Shown here: positions 1 through 7,928 of the stretch, piece after piece
How the letters are laid out: each line of letters begins with the position of its first letter
Numbering within the stretch: the first letter of the stretch is position 1
Origin: UMGS1307 sp964523005
Lineage (GTDB): Bacteria > Bacillota > Clostridia > Oscillospirales > CAG-382
NCBI GenBank assembly: GCA_964523005.1
Contig: CAZFZL010000040.1
Location: 1 to 13,443, forward strand
Direction: 5' to 3'
DNA: 13,443 nucleotides
Program-made: the position numbers and the translations under genes
The notes under the pieces: model-generated
Seen by the model: the letters and a program-made list of their open reading frames with translations, nothing else
Told to the model about the DNA's origin: nothing
The model's database searches: none

Positions 1-13
1 TCCTGAGTCCCAT
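1..13 (-). CDS. Possible start of a further operon gene, cut by the window edge
   Basis: On the minus strand the TAG stop of ispD is followed at once by a Shine-Dalgarno-like GGAGGG (positions 17-22) that shares the G of the stop codon, then by an ATG at 13-11. Only four codons (M-G-L-R) lie inside the window, so the product cannot be identified. The ribosome binding site leaves only about 4 bases before the ATG, shorter than usual. The start is inferred from this site and from the compact spacing of the upstream genes. It would be the eighth gene of the minus-strand run. Confidence 0.4.
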
Positions 14-21
14 ATGCCCTC

Positions 22-717
22 CTATGCGTTGCTTTTATTTATAATTTCTGCGTACGCCTGCGCAAGAAGCAGGTCGGACGGCGTGGTTATTTTCATGTTC
101 ATTGTGTCGGAATCGACGTATTCGACCTTGAAACCGGCGTACTCAGCCATCGTTGTTTCATCGGTCGGCTCAAGCCCCTTTTTTTTGGAGAGCGCATATG
201 AGGCTACATATATATCGCGCAGGAACACCTGAGGTGTCTGTACTGCAAAAAGCTTTGAGCGGTTCGGTGTCTTAACGCCGTTGTCGGCGATGAATTTCAC
301 GGTGTCTGTGACATGCGAGCTGACGCACGCGCAGCCGCCGGTGCTGAGTGCAGCGTTGATCGTTTTTGAAATAAGCTCCGGAGTGACGAAGGGGCGGGCG
401 CAGTCGTGTATGCAAAGGCAGCGTGAACGCCTGTCGGCGTCGCTTTGCCCCAGATATACCGATTCATATCTCCTGTCGCCGCCGCGCACGAGCTTGATCG
501 GTTTTTTTCCTTTACAGCGTTCTGCGATCGCTGCGAATTCAGGCTCGTCCTTGCAGACGCATATCACCTCATCAATGTCATCGCAATTAGTGAACGCTTT
601 GAGTACATATTCAAACAAAGAGGTGCCCGAAAGCGTGAGCAACCCCTTGCAGACGCCGCCCATACGGACGCCGTCGCCTGCAGCTGCAATGATCGCGCTT
701 ACGAACACCTTTTTCAT
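22..717 (-). CDS. ispD: 2-C-methyl-D-erythritol 4-phosphate cytidylyltransferase (IspD)
   Basis: IspD transfers CMP from CTP to 2-C-methyl-D-erythritol 4-phosphate, the third step of the MEP (non-mevalonate) isoprenoid pathway in the cytosol. The 231-residue protein is full length for the family (E. coli about 236). Visible motifs in order: the nucleotide-binding AAAGDGVRMGG with Lys24 (residues 11-24), GGDRRYESV, HDCARPFV, QTPQVF, TDETTMAE and the C-terminal NMKITTPSDL, all of which match IspD signatures. An AAAGGA ribosome binding site lies about 10 bases before the ATG. The gene follows the oxidoreductase gamma subunit with a 27-base gap and is probably cotranscribed. A run of eight A then four G (sense strand, 175-186) encodes Lys-Lys-Lys-Gly and could be slippage-prone. 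The assignment is firm. Confidence 0.96.
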   Translation of the reverse strand: MKKVFVSAIIAAAGDGVRMGGVCKGLLTLSGTSLFEYVLKAFTNCDDIDEVICVCKDEPEFAAIAERCKGKKPIKLVRGGDRRYESVYLGQSDADRRSRCLCIHDCARPFVTPELISKTINAALSTGGCACVSSHVTDTVKFIADNGVKTPNRSKLFAVQTPQVFLRDIYVASYALSKKKGLEPTDETTMAEYAGFKVEYVDSDTMNMKITTPSDLLLAQAYAEIINKSNA

Positions 718-744
718 GATTTTACGTTCCTTTCAGTCCTGTTA

Positions 745-1274
745 TCAGCCGTTGTACGAATAACCGAGCGAGAGCGCCTTCTTGTTGTATTCGGCAAGCT
801 GCGGCTTTGATTTCGGCACTGAATGTATGAGCATATCCTCGACGTATGCGTATTCGAACATCCCCGTGATCTTCATCATGTAGCCGAGCATGATCACATT
901 GGCAAGTCCGGAAAGCTCGTTGTCGGAGGCTATACCGGTAGCAGGGATGTAGTATGTTGAAATATCGCTGCGCGTGGATTTTTCGTCGATGAGCGTGCTG
1001 TCGACGAATACCTTACCGCCGCTCACGACGGTCGGCTCGAATTTTTTGAAGGACGGAAGATTGAATGCAAAGAGCGTATCAGGATGCGGTACGAGCGGCG
1101 AGCCGATAAGCTCATCGTCGATAATAACGCTACAGTTGCAGGTGCCGCCTCTCATCTCCGGACCGTACGACGGTATCCACGTTACCTGCTTATCCTTGCC
1201 CATCGCGAGCTTCGCGAGAAGCTTGCCTGCGAAGAGGATGCCCTGTCCGCCGAATCCGGCGAGTACTATACCGT

Positions 1275-1278
<4 letters not shown>
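745..1278 (-). CDS. 2-oxoacid:ferredoxin oxidoreductase, gamma subunit
   Basis: This is the gamma subunit (POR/KOR/VOR gamma domain) of a ferredoxin-dependent 2-oxoacid oxidoreductase, the subunit associated in this family with CoA handling. The 177-residue protein starts with the typical GFGGQG loop (residues 8-13), followed by YGPEMRGG (38-45) with cysteines 47 and 49, and then the PHPDTLFAFN segment, all usual for this subunit. The start overlaps the end of the beta subunit gene by four bases (ATGA, 1275-1278), implying translational coupling. It also has the strongest Shine-Dalgarno of the operon (AAGGAGG at 1286-1292, 7 bases upstream). Its family is clear; the substrate cannot be read from this subunit. 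VorA/KorC/PorG-type names are used for relatives, so no symbol is given. Confidence 0.92.
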
Positions 1279-2027
<749 letters not shown>

Positions 2028-2048
2028 AAATCAGTTTTCCTTTCTTGC

Positions 2049-3107
2049 TCAGTTGCCGGCGAGCTTTTTGATCTCGCTGACGATCTCGTCGGGCGTGGGT
2101 ATCACGCCGCCGGTATGACCGAAATGAGTTACAGGCTTTTTGCAGTCGACAGCGAGCTTTACGTCGTTGACCATCTGTCCCATGTTCATTTCCACAGAAA
2201 GGAAGCGTTTTGCCGTATCTGCAAGCTGTGCGAGCTTCTTTGTCGGGAACGGATAAAGCGTTATTGGGCGGAGCAGTCCGGCTTTGATGCCAGCCTGCCT
2301 TGCCGCTCTGACGGCGGTCTTGGCTATTCTGGAGGTGATGCCGTAGGCGACGATCACAAAATCGGCGTCATCAAGCATGAATTCCTCATATTTGACTTCC
2401 GTTTCTTCTATCTGTCTGTATCTCTCAAATCTGTCGAGTATCGTTTTTTCAAGAACCTCCGGAACGATGTAGAGCGAGTTGATTATATTGTGCTCGCGCT
2501 TGTTGTCGTGACCGCTGCAGGCCCACGTTTTTTCCGGTATCTCGCGCGCCTTGCGCTCGTCGAGGTCGATAGGCTCCATCATCTGACCGAGTGCGCCGTC
2601 TGCAAGCAGCATGACCGGCGTGCGGTATATATCCGCGAGGTCGAACGCTTCGCCCGTGAGAGACGCCATTTCCTGAACTGACGCCGGAGCGAGGACGATA
2701 AGGTGCATATCGCCGTGGCCGAGCGCCTTCGTAGCCTGATAATAGTCGCTCTGTGCTGCCTGGATGCCGCCGAGTCCGGGGCCGCCGCGCTGTACGTTGA
2801 CTATGACTGCCGGCAGATCAGCGCCGACAAGATACGATACGCCTTCGCTTTTAAGGCTTATTCCGGGAGACGACGAGGACGTGATGACTCTCGCGCCTGA
2901 CGCGGAAGCGCCGTAAACCATATTTATCGCCGCGACTTCACTTTCCGCCTGAAGCGAAAGTCCGCCGCGCTTGGGCATATTCTTTGCCATATACTCGGAA
3001 AGCTCCGTTTGGGGGGTTATCGGGTATCCGAAGAAAAGCTTACAGCCTGCGCGCATTGCGGCTTCGGCGATTGCTTCGTTGCCCTTCATAAGTACCTTCT
3101 GTCCCAT
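2049..3107 (-). CDS. vorB: 2-oxoacid:ferredoxin oxidoreductase, alpha subunit (VorB/KorA type)
   Basis: The alpha subunit contributes the pyrimidine-binding side of the TPP site and substrate recognition. The 352-residue protein carries GYPITPQTE (27-35), the conserved Glu-containing AESEVAAINMVYGA (54-67), TSSSSPGISL (77-86) and NVQRGGPGLGG (104-114). These are followed by a C-terminal transketolase-C-like domain (roughly 240-345) ending in the GHTGG segment. The length and motifs match the clostridial family named 3-methyl-2-oxobutanoate dehydrogenase subunit VorB, implying branched-chain 2-oxoacids such as 3-methyl-2-oxobutanoate. Members acting on 2-oxoglutarate (KorA) are close in sequence, so the substrate is an inference. 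The ATG directly abuts the ferredoxin stop (TAAATG), so translation is likely coupled. Confidence 0.9.
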   Translation of the reverse strand: MGQKVLMKGNEAIAEAAMRAGCKLFFGYPITPQTELSEYMAKNMPKRGGLSLQAESEVAAINMVYGASASGARVITSSSSPGISLKSEGVSYLVGADLPAVIVNVQRGGPGLGGIQAAQSDYYQATKALGHGDMHLIVLAPASVQEMASLTGEAFDLADIYRTPVMLLADGALGQMMEPIDLDERKAREIPEKTWACSGHDNKREHNIINSLYIVPEVLEKTILDRFERYRQIEETEVKYEEFMLDDADFVIVAYGITSRIAKTAVRAARQAGIKAGLLRPITLYPFPTKKLAQLADTAKRFLSVEMNMGQMVNDVKLAVDCKKPVTHFGHTGGVIPTPDEIVSEIKKLAGN

Positions 3108-3323
3108 TTATCCCACATCCTTTTCAACTTTTATAACGATGTGCGGACACATTGTCGCACACATAGCGCAAGCTATACATTTTGACATATCCGTAACATG
3201 TGCAGGATGGAAGCCCTTCGCGTTGAGGACGCTTTTGTCAAGCTCCACGATCTTTCGCGGACACGCGTCCACGCAAAGCCCGCAGCCCTGACAGAGGTCG
3301 ATTTTAAATGATACTTTGTTCAT
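3108..3323 (-). CDS. 2x[4Fe-4S] ferredoxin, delta subunit of the oxidoreductase
   Basis: This small electron-transfer subunit relays electrons from the TPP/cluster site of the beta subunit to external ferredoxin. The 71-residue protein has two complete CxxCxxCxxxCP motifs: Cys11, 14, 17, 21 and Cys49, 52, 55, 59, each ending in Cys-Pro. Together they hold two [4Fe-4S] clusters. It is the first gene of the delta-alpha-beta-gamma set, the order commonly seen for KOR/VOR operons, and touches the alpha gene with no gap. A GAAAGG ribosome binding site lies about 11 bases before the ATG. Upstream is a 32-base gap to the P-loop ATPase gene with no promoter that I can see, so it is probably part of the same transcript. 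Confidence 0.93.
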   Translation of the reverse strand: MNKVSFKIDLCQGCGLCVDACPRKIVELDKSVLNAKGFHPAHVTDMSKCIACAMCATMCPHIVIKVEKDVG

Positions 3324-3355
3324 TGCCGGTTTTGCCTTTCTATGGTGTGTTTTTA

Positions 3356-4006
3356 TTAAAACAGTTGTTTTGTCGTGTTTTCGATGTAGGTTATGCCCGG
3401 AATATGATCGAGCTTTCCTCTGAGCGCCGACAACGCTGTCGTGCGGTATATCGGCAGGCCGGTTAGCTCTGCCACCTTGTCAGCATAACCGAGCGACGCT
3501 GTCACCGTCTCCGGGATAGTCAGTGAGCCGAGATTGGAGTTATTGATAAGTCCGCAGAAGCGGAGCGTAGAAGCCAACTCCATCGCTCTCAGATAAGCCG
3601 CCGCGCTTTCGGGCGACGCCGTCATCGGTCTGTACATATTTATCACACAGTACATCTCGTAGCCGCATTCCTCGATCTCCTCTTTGAACGCAGCGAGCAC
3701 CGTCGCGCCGTCGTCGTCGCCGCCGACGTCGAAAACGCTGTATATATCGGTGTCGAATGCGCTCCTGAGTGATTCGGGCAGAGCGGGGATGTCGACGTTC
3801 GTGTTTGCGTATATTGGGATGAGCGGTGTAATTCCGTTGTCAGAGAGCAGCTTAGCGCTGTCCGCGGCGCGGAAATAGGGATTCACGGTGTCGAGGTCGG
3901 CAAGCGCCGTCTTTTCATGGATGCGGCGCATCTCAAGTGCAAGCGCGACGGCGACATTCGTTTTTCCTGAGCCGTAGTGTCCGGCGATTATCGTTATTTT
4001 ACTCAT
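3356..4006 (-). CDS. P-loop ATPase of the MinD/ParA/CobQ-like class, function unknown
   Basis: The 216-residue cytosolic protein begins with a Walker A motif GHYGSGKT (residues 9-16). It continues with DLDTVNPYFR (37-46), the switch-like segment of SIMIBI-class NTPases, and a hydrophobic strand ending in FDVGGDDDG (92-100) as the Walker B region. This pattern fits a nucleotide-dependent switch protein of the MinD/ParA/CobB-like superfamily. There are three cysteines (114, 120, 151) but no CxxC, so it is not a canonical Mrp/ApbC iron-sulfur carrier. It overlaps the lipoprotein gene by 8 bases and precedes the ferredoxin by 32 bases, so it is almost certainly cotranscribed with the oxidoreductase. 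A role in maturation or regulation of that iron-sulfur enzyme is an inference from position only. Confidence 0.8.
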   Translation of the reverse strand: MSKITIIAGHYGSGKTNVAVALALEMRRIHEKTALADLDTVNPYFRAADSAKLLSDNGITPLIPIYANTNVDIPALPESLRSAFDTDIYSVFDVGGDDDGATVLAAFKEEIEECGYEMYCVINMYRPMTASPESAAAYLRAMELASTLRFCGLINNSNLGSLTIPETVTASLGYADKVAELTGLPIYRTTALSALRGKLDHIPGITYIENTTKQLF

Positions 4007-5150
4007 ATTTTTGTATTATATAAACCACGCTTCTCCATGCGTTTTCAAACTGATCGCAGCGGTAAAGGTGGAAAACATCGTCTGCCGTACTTACCGCAGG
4101 GTCGTTCACGGCGTAATATTCGACGCCGCCGACCGTTTTGTATCCCGTCACACACACGAGGTGTCCCGACGGATAAGCCATCGATGAGCCTTCAAGCTCC
4201 GATGCTGACGAGGTGCGTATCGAGCATACGACCGGCACTCCCTGAGAAAGCGCGTATTTAAGTGCATCTGCGTCGAAAAAGTCGATATACGCATATATTG
4301 ACGGGTGACTGTCTGCTGCCGCGGCCGTGTTGAAAAGCCAGTTTCCGAATATCTTCGCCCCGTAATCGCGTGCTTTATACGCAAATTCCGCTTGATCCGT
4401 CGGCAATCCGAGCGATTCGAGCACCATGGAAACGGAGGTGGGAGAGCATATGCTGTTGCCGATCGACGGTACATTAAGCTGAGATTTCGCCGGAACGGTG
4501 ATTTTGGCGCTTTCGGGGAGATCGGAAACGACGCGCGCTGTATTTGCGTCGGAAACGAAGCCAAGCTGTCTGAGAACGGGTGAAGCTCCGTCTGACGAAG
4601 CGCGAAGCACTGCTTTTATGACGATGCTGCCGGCGGGCGTCGTGCGCGGTATGAGCGTATCTATATCGACATATGCGTCGCTGTCCGACGGTGAGGAGGA
4701 AGCCGATACACCCTTGTCGCCGCTGAACGTGCCGAACGAATAGAACGCCGTCATGGTCCCGTCTGACTTTTCGTATGAAACGAGTATCTCAACGCTGCCT
4801 CCGTTCGTGGTGCAGCTCAAGAAAACGCAAAGCTCAGTGAATGCGCCCGCATCAAGTCTTTCGCTCACGAATGTACCGACATCAGAGCCTGAGGCAAGCG
4901 ATGCGAACTCTTCGCCCAAGACGATCCCGGAGTGCTGAGCCGTAATATCAGCAGGAAAATAAAGGCGTGCTTTGGATGATACATCGCTTTTTGACAATTC
5001 CTGTTCACCTTCGCTTTCGGTATGTGATGTTTCGGCTTCGCTGACTTGCGACGTGCTTTCGGCGACAACGCTTTCAGCGGCGGATGTACATGAAGCAGCG
5101 GTCAGCGTAAAAATGAGAAGTATGATTATCGGCAAGAAGAACTTTTTCAT
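3999..5150 (-). CDS. Secreted lipoprotein with a C39-like cysteine peptidase domain
   Basis: The 383-residue protein starts with a lipoprotein signal peptide: Lys2-Lys3, a hydrophobic core (about 4-17) and a lipobox-like TAAS before Cys21. It is therefore expected on the outer face of the membrane. A Ser/Glu/Thr-rich linker spans about 22-60. A beta-rich domain of unclear family follows (about 65-200), and then a C39-like papain-fold domain (about 215-383). The latter shows Gln224, Cys235 in CSPTSVSMV, His330 in SGHLVCVTGY and Asp350 in VNDPA, a complete candidate oxyanion residue and catalytic triad. The substrate is unknown; peptidase or amidase activity is possible. It is the first gene after the promoter at 5200-5228 and overlaps the ATPase gene by 8 bases. 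Confidence 0.85.
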   Translation of the reverse strand: MKKFFLPIIILLIFTLTAASCTSAAESVVAESTSQVSEAETSHTESEGEQELSKSDVSSKARLYFPADITAQHSGIVLGEEFASLASGSDVGTFVSERLDAGAFTELCVFLSCTTNGGSVEILVSYEKSDGTMTAFYSFGTFSGDKGVSASSSPSDSDAYVDIDTLIPRTTPAGSIVIKAVLRASSDGASPVLRQLGFVSDANTARVVSDLPESAKITVPAKSQLNVPSIGNSICSPTSVSMVLESLGLPTDQAEFAYKARDYGAKIFGNWLFNTAAAADSHPSIYAYIDFFDADALKYALSQGVPVVCSIRTSSASELEGSSMAYPSGHLVCVTGYKTVGGVEYYAVNDPAVSTADDVFHLYRCDQFENAWRSVVYIIQKYE

Positions 5151-5199
5151 ATAGAGTCTCTTTCTGCCGCTTATCCCGGCGAGTATTCCTTAAATATAC

Positions 5200-5228
5200 A
5201 TTATAACTCATCCGGCGCACGATTTCAA
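5200..5228 (-). promoter_or_regulatory. Sigma-A-type promoter of the lipoprotein-oxidoreductase-ispD run
   Basis: On the minus strand, TTGAAA (5228-5223) and TATAAT (5205-5200) are separated by exactly 17 bases. Transcription would start near 5193, leaving a leader of about 40 bases before the lipoprotein ATG at 5150. A purine-rich GAAAGAG lies upstream of the ATG as a modest ribosome binding site. The promoter sits only 16 bases beyond the serA terminator, separating the two transcription units. I see no other strong promoter before any downstream gene. Confidence 0.75.
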
Positions 5229-5244
5229 TATTTTTTTATAATAA

Positions 5245-5271
5245 AATCAGGCTGCCGCCGGCAGCCTGATT
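5245..5271 (-). terminator. Intrinsic terminator of the serC-serA operon
   Basis: A perfect 12-bp inverted repeat (AATCAGGCTGCC and its complement) with a 3-base loop lies 12 bases beyond the serA stop. On the minus strand the stem runs into TTTTATTAT, giving a usable U-rich tail. On the plus strand no T tract follows, so it should act only on leftward transcription. Confidence 0.88.
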
Positions 5272-5283
5272 CTCAAACGCCGA

Positions 5284-6456
5284 TTATTTTACGGCGAAAG
5301 CTCTGTATATGCCTTCTGCAGCTTGAATATCGGAAGTGACCTTATCGCTTACCGGATCATTCGTCTCAAACATCGTGTAGGCATTAGCCCCTCTGGAGTT
5401 GTTGACCATTCCTTCGATGTTGATGTTGTCAGAGGAGAGGACCGCTGTGAGCTTTGCGATGATGTTCGGGATGTTTTTGTGAAGCACGCATATTCTGTTT
5501 GCCGCTGTTTTTGCCATCTGTGTTGTGGGGAAGTTCACGCTGTTTTTTATGTTTCCCGTGGAGAGAAATTCTATTAGCTCCTGGGATGCCATGACGGCAC
5601 TGTTGTCTTCGGATTCAGGTGTCGAAGCGCCGAGATGCGGCATTATTATAACTCTGTCATTGTTCATGTCAAGCAGCTCGTTGGAAGCGAAGTCCGTAAC
5701 ATAAGCCGCGACCTTGCCTTTTTTGATCGCATCGCATATGTCAGTGTTGTTGACGAGCTCACCGCGCGCGAGGTTGATTATTCTCACGCCGTCCTTCATG
5801 CCGGCTATCGAGAAATCGTTGATCATTCCGCGCGTCTCATCGTTGAGCGTCGCGTGGAGGGTTATGTAATCGCTCTGTGCGAAAAGATCTTCCTTCGAAT
5901 ATACGCGGACGAACGCTCTCGTGAGCGCCAGAGCCGAATCGACGGTGAGATACGGGTCATAGCCTATGACGTTCATGCCCATGTTTATCGCTGCATTGGC
6001 TACCATTACGCCTATCTTGCCCAGGCCGAATATGCCGAGCGTCTTTCCTGCTATTTCAGGGCCTACGAACTGCGACTTGCCTTTTTCGACGGCTTCCGCT
6101 GCGTTGACTTCGCTCGTGTTGAGCGATTTTACCCAGTTTATGCCCTCTACTATTTTTCTTCCCGAAAGAAGCATGGCTGCGATGGCAAGCTCCTTGACGG
6201 CGTTTGCGTTTGCGCCCGGTGTGTTGAATACGACGATACCGTTTTCTGTGCAGCGGTCTATCGGTATGTTGTTAACGCCTACGCCGGCTCTTGCTATGGC
6301 TATGAGCTCATTGTTGAACTCAAGTTCACCGAGCTTTGCGGAACGAACGATTATCGCGTCGGGGCTTTCAACGTCGTTTCCGACGTTGTACAGGTTCTTA
6401 TCGAAAAGATCGGTGCCCTGTGACGCTATCTTATTGTAAAGCTTTATATTTTTCAT
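5284..6456 (-). CDS. serA: D-3-phosphoglycerate dehydrogenase
   Basis: SerA oxidises 3-phosphoglycerate to 3-phosphohydroxypyruvate with NAD, the first step of serine synthesis. The 390-residue protein has the split substrate-binding domain, the Rossmann motif GLGKIG (144-149) with the NAD-selective Asp167 in GYDPY, and the catalytic residues Arg231 (NLARGEL), Glu260 and His274 (MPHLGAST). A C-terminal ACT-like domain (about 320-390) could bind serine for feedback control. The catalytic Glu region reads VTDFASNELL rather than the DVFxxEP of longer SerA proteins, which suggests the shorter subfamily of about 390 residues found in anaerobic Firmicutes. The start overlaps the serC stop by 4 bases (ATGA), with AAGGTG as ribosome binding site 8 bases upstream. 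Confidence 0.95.
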   Translation of the reverse strand: MKNIKLYNKIASQGTDLFDKNLYNVGNDVESPDAIIVRSAKLGELEFNNELIAIARAGVGVNNIPIDRCTENGIVVFNTPGANANAVKELAIAAMLLSGRKIVEGINWVKSLNTSEVNAAEAVEKGKSQFVGPEIAGKTLGIFGLGKIGVMVANAAINMGMNVIGYDPYLTVDSALALTRAFVRVYSKEDLFAQSDYITLHATLNDETRGMINDFSIAGMKDGVRIINLARGELVNNTDICDAIKKGKVAAYVTDFASNELLDMNNDRVIIMPHLGASTPESEDNSAVMASQELIEFLSTGNIKNSVNFPTTQMAKTAANRICVLHKNIPNIIAKLTAVLSSDNINIEGMVNNSRGANAYTMFETNDPVSDKVTSDIQAAEGIYRAFAVK

Positions 6457-7532
6457 TTGTTTTCACCTTCGAATTTCTGCATGAAGTTTACGAGCTTCTC
6501 GACGCCTTCGTATGGCATCGCGTTGTAGATGGAGGCTCTCATGCCGCCGGCTGAACGGTGTCCTTTGATGTTGACGATCCCTTCGCCGTTCGCTTCGGCA
6601 CAGAATTTATTGTCAAGCTCCGGATTTCCGGTGATGAAGCACACGTTCATCATAGAGCGGCAGTCCTTGTCGACCGTGGGGGTGAACAGCTTCGAGGAAT
6701 CGAGATAATCGTAAAGCAGCTGTGCTTTCTTCACGTTTCGTCTTTCGATCTCCTCAAGTCCGCCTATCGAAAGGAGCCATTCGAACACGAGACCTGCAAC
6801 GTATATCGAATAGCAGGGCGGAGTGTTGTACATCGAATCGTTGTCTGCATTGATTTTGTACTGCAAATAGACCGGTGTTTCAGGGCGCTCGTTTCCGAGT
6901 AGATCCTCACGCACTATGACGATCGTAAGACCGGCAGGGCCGAGGTTCTTCTGTGCGCCGGCGTAGATAAGTCCGAACTTGCTCACGTCGATCGGACGCG
7001 AAGCGATGCACGAGGACATATCGGCGACGAGCGGCACATTGCCGGTTTCGGGTATATAGGGGAAGGTTGAACCGAATATTGTATTGTTGAAGCAGATGTG
7101 AACATAATCAGCGTCAGGAGAGAACTGATCTGCGCTCACACGCGGAACGTAACGGAAATTCCTGTCTGCGCTCGTAGCGACTATATTGACGTCGCCGAAA
7201 CGCTTCGCTTCAGCGGCTGCTTTCTTTGAAAACTGCCCTGAGACGATGTAGTCTGCTTTGCCCGTTTTCATGAGGTTGAGCGGTACGGCGGAGAACTGAA
7301 GCGTAGCACCGCCCTGAAGGAAGAGTATCTTATAGTTGTCGGGAATGTCGAGCAGCTTTCTGAAGTTGTCGTTAGCATCACCGATAATTTTTTCGTAAGG
7401 CTTAGATCGATGACTCATCTCCATCACTGACATTCCTGTCGATTCGTAGTTGATCAGCTCAGACTGAGCTCTCGCAAGTACGTCAAGCGGCAGCATTGAG
7501 GGGCCGGCGGAAAAATTGTAAACTCTGTTCAT
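6453..7532 (-). CDS. serC: Phosphoserine aminotransferase
   Basis: SerC transfers the amino group of glutamate to 3-phosphohydroxypyruvate to form phosphoserine, using pyridoxal phosphate. The 359-residue protein is full length (E. coli 362). It shows NFSAGPSMLP at the start, SHRSKPYEKI (40-49), GGATLQF (74-80), Asp171 in VADMSS for the cofactor ring, the PLP lysine Lys195 in YAGAQKNLGPAG, and the C-terminal GHRSAGGMRASIYNA signature. It is the first gene of the serC-serA pair, with its own promoter at 7596-7624 and an AAAGGA ribosome binding site (7541-7546) 8 bases before the ATG. The leader is only about 57 bases, too short for a T-box or known riboswitch. SerB is not in the window. Confidence 0.96.
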   Translation of the reverse strand: MNRVYNFSAGPSMLPLDVLARAQSELINYESTGMSVMEMSHRSKPYEKIIGDANDNFRKLLDIPDNYKILFLQGGATLQFSAVPLNLMKTGKADYIVSGQFSKKAAAEAKRFGDVNIVATSADRNFRYVPRVSADQFSPDADYVHICFNNTIFGSTFPYIPETGNVPLVADMSSCIASRPIDVSKFGLIYAGAQKNLGPAGLTIVIVREDLLGNERPETPVYLQYKINADNDSMYNTPPCYSIYVAGLVFEWLLSIGGLEEIERRNVKKAQLLYDYLDSSKLFTPTVDKDCRSMMNVCFITGNPELDNKFCAEANGEGIVNIKGHRSAGGMRASIYNAMPYEGVEKLVNFMQKFEGENK

Positions 7533-7595
7533 CGTATCGTTCCTTTCAATTATTGTGTCCGAGTTTTACGAAGCAGGACGCAATTCAATACGAAA

Positions 7596-7624
7596 ATTAT
7601 ATACCATTTTCATCTGTGCGTCAA
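7596..7624 (-). promoter_or_regulatory. Sigma-A-type promoter of serC-serA
   Basis: On the minus strand, TTGACG (7624-7619) and TATAAT (7601-7596) are separated by 17 bases, one mismatch from consensus. Transcription would start near 7589. A small inverted repeat (AAGCG/CGCTT, 7624-7639) lies just upstream of the -35 box and might be an operator, but it is too short to be sure. Confidence 0.8.
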
Positions 7625-7837
7625 GCGCTTTTCCGCTTCAATTCAAGACAAATTAATACCCGAGTGAAAAACTCTTTTGTATGTTTTCCACAAATCAAGC
7701 TATTATACGCCGGTCGTTATACAAACTGTAAGCCGCGAAAACCGAAAGAGCGACGCCGTATATCCTATGATCAACAAATTTAACTGTCCGCCGATATTCT
7801 TCTTCGCGCTAAAAAGATTGAAAAGTAAAATTAGTGC

Positions 7838-7866
7838 TTGACATCTTCTCACTTTATATGTATAAT
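7838..7866 (+). promoter_or_regulatory. Perfect-consensus sigma-A promoter of secDF
   Basis: TTGACA (7838-7843) and TATAAT (7861-7866) match the consensus exactly with a 17-base spacer. Transcription should begin near 7873. The leader contains a 6-bp hairpin (7887-7902) and a strong Shine-Dalgarno GGAGGT (7914-7919) 9 bases before the secDF ATG. No other strong promoter is visible before galE or lepA, so this one probably drives all three genes. Confidence 0.88.
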
Positions 7867-7886
7867 GTTATGGTTGAATCAGAGTA

Positions 7887-7902
7887 ATGCCGGCGGCGGC
7901 AT
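7887..7902 (+). promoter_or_regulatory. Small GC-rich hairpin in the secDF leader
   Basis: ATGCCG and CGGCAT pair around a GCGG loop, ending 11 bases before the Shine-Dalgarno of secDF. It could modulate translation or mRNA stability. Its first three bases also open a five-codon frame (M-P-A-A-A-stop, 7887-7904) that lacks a ribosome binding site. Whether it has any function is unknown. Confidence 0.35.
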
Positions 7903-7928
7903 AAAAAATTCCCGGAGGTATTAGTATA

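Larger units (their letters stand above)
7533..7928. other. Divergent intergenic region between serC and secDF
   Basis: This 396-base gene-free stretch holds two outward-facing promoters, one for serC and one for secDF, separated by about 213 bases (7625-7837). That middle part is A+T-rich. It contains a weak minus-strand box (ATTATA read as TATAAT, 7702-7707) with a poor upstream partner, which could be a second serC promoter. I see no convincing gene, tRNA, riboswitch or repeat in it. Two reading frames that cross it lack ribosome binding sites. Confidence 0.6.

Noticed and set aside
3356..4006. Assignment of the P-loop protein as an Mrp/ApbC iron-sulfur carrier
   Set aside because: It has no CxxC motif for cluster binding and is shorter than that family.
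5635..6423. A 262-codon plus-strand frame antisense to serA
   Set aside because: Shadow of serA with no ribosome binding site and low-complexity, Tyr/Arg/Val-rich content.
7533..7595. T-box or riboswitch in front of serC
   Set aside because: The leader from the predicted start is only about 57 bases and contains no terminator hairpin or T-box sequence.
7496..7783. A 95-codon plus-strand frame crossing the serC start and promoter
   Set aside because: It overlaps the serC coding start and promoter, lacks a Shine-Dalgarno and has no recognisable motif.
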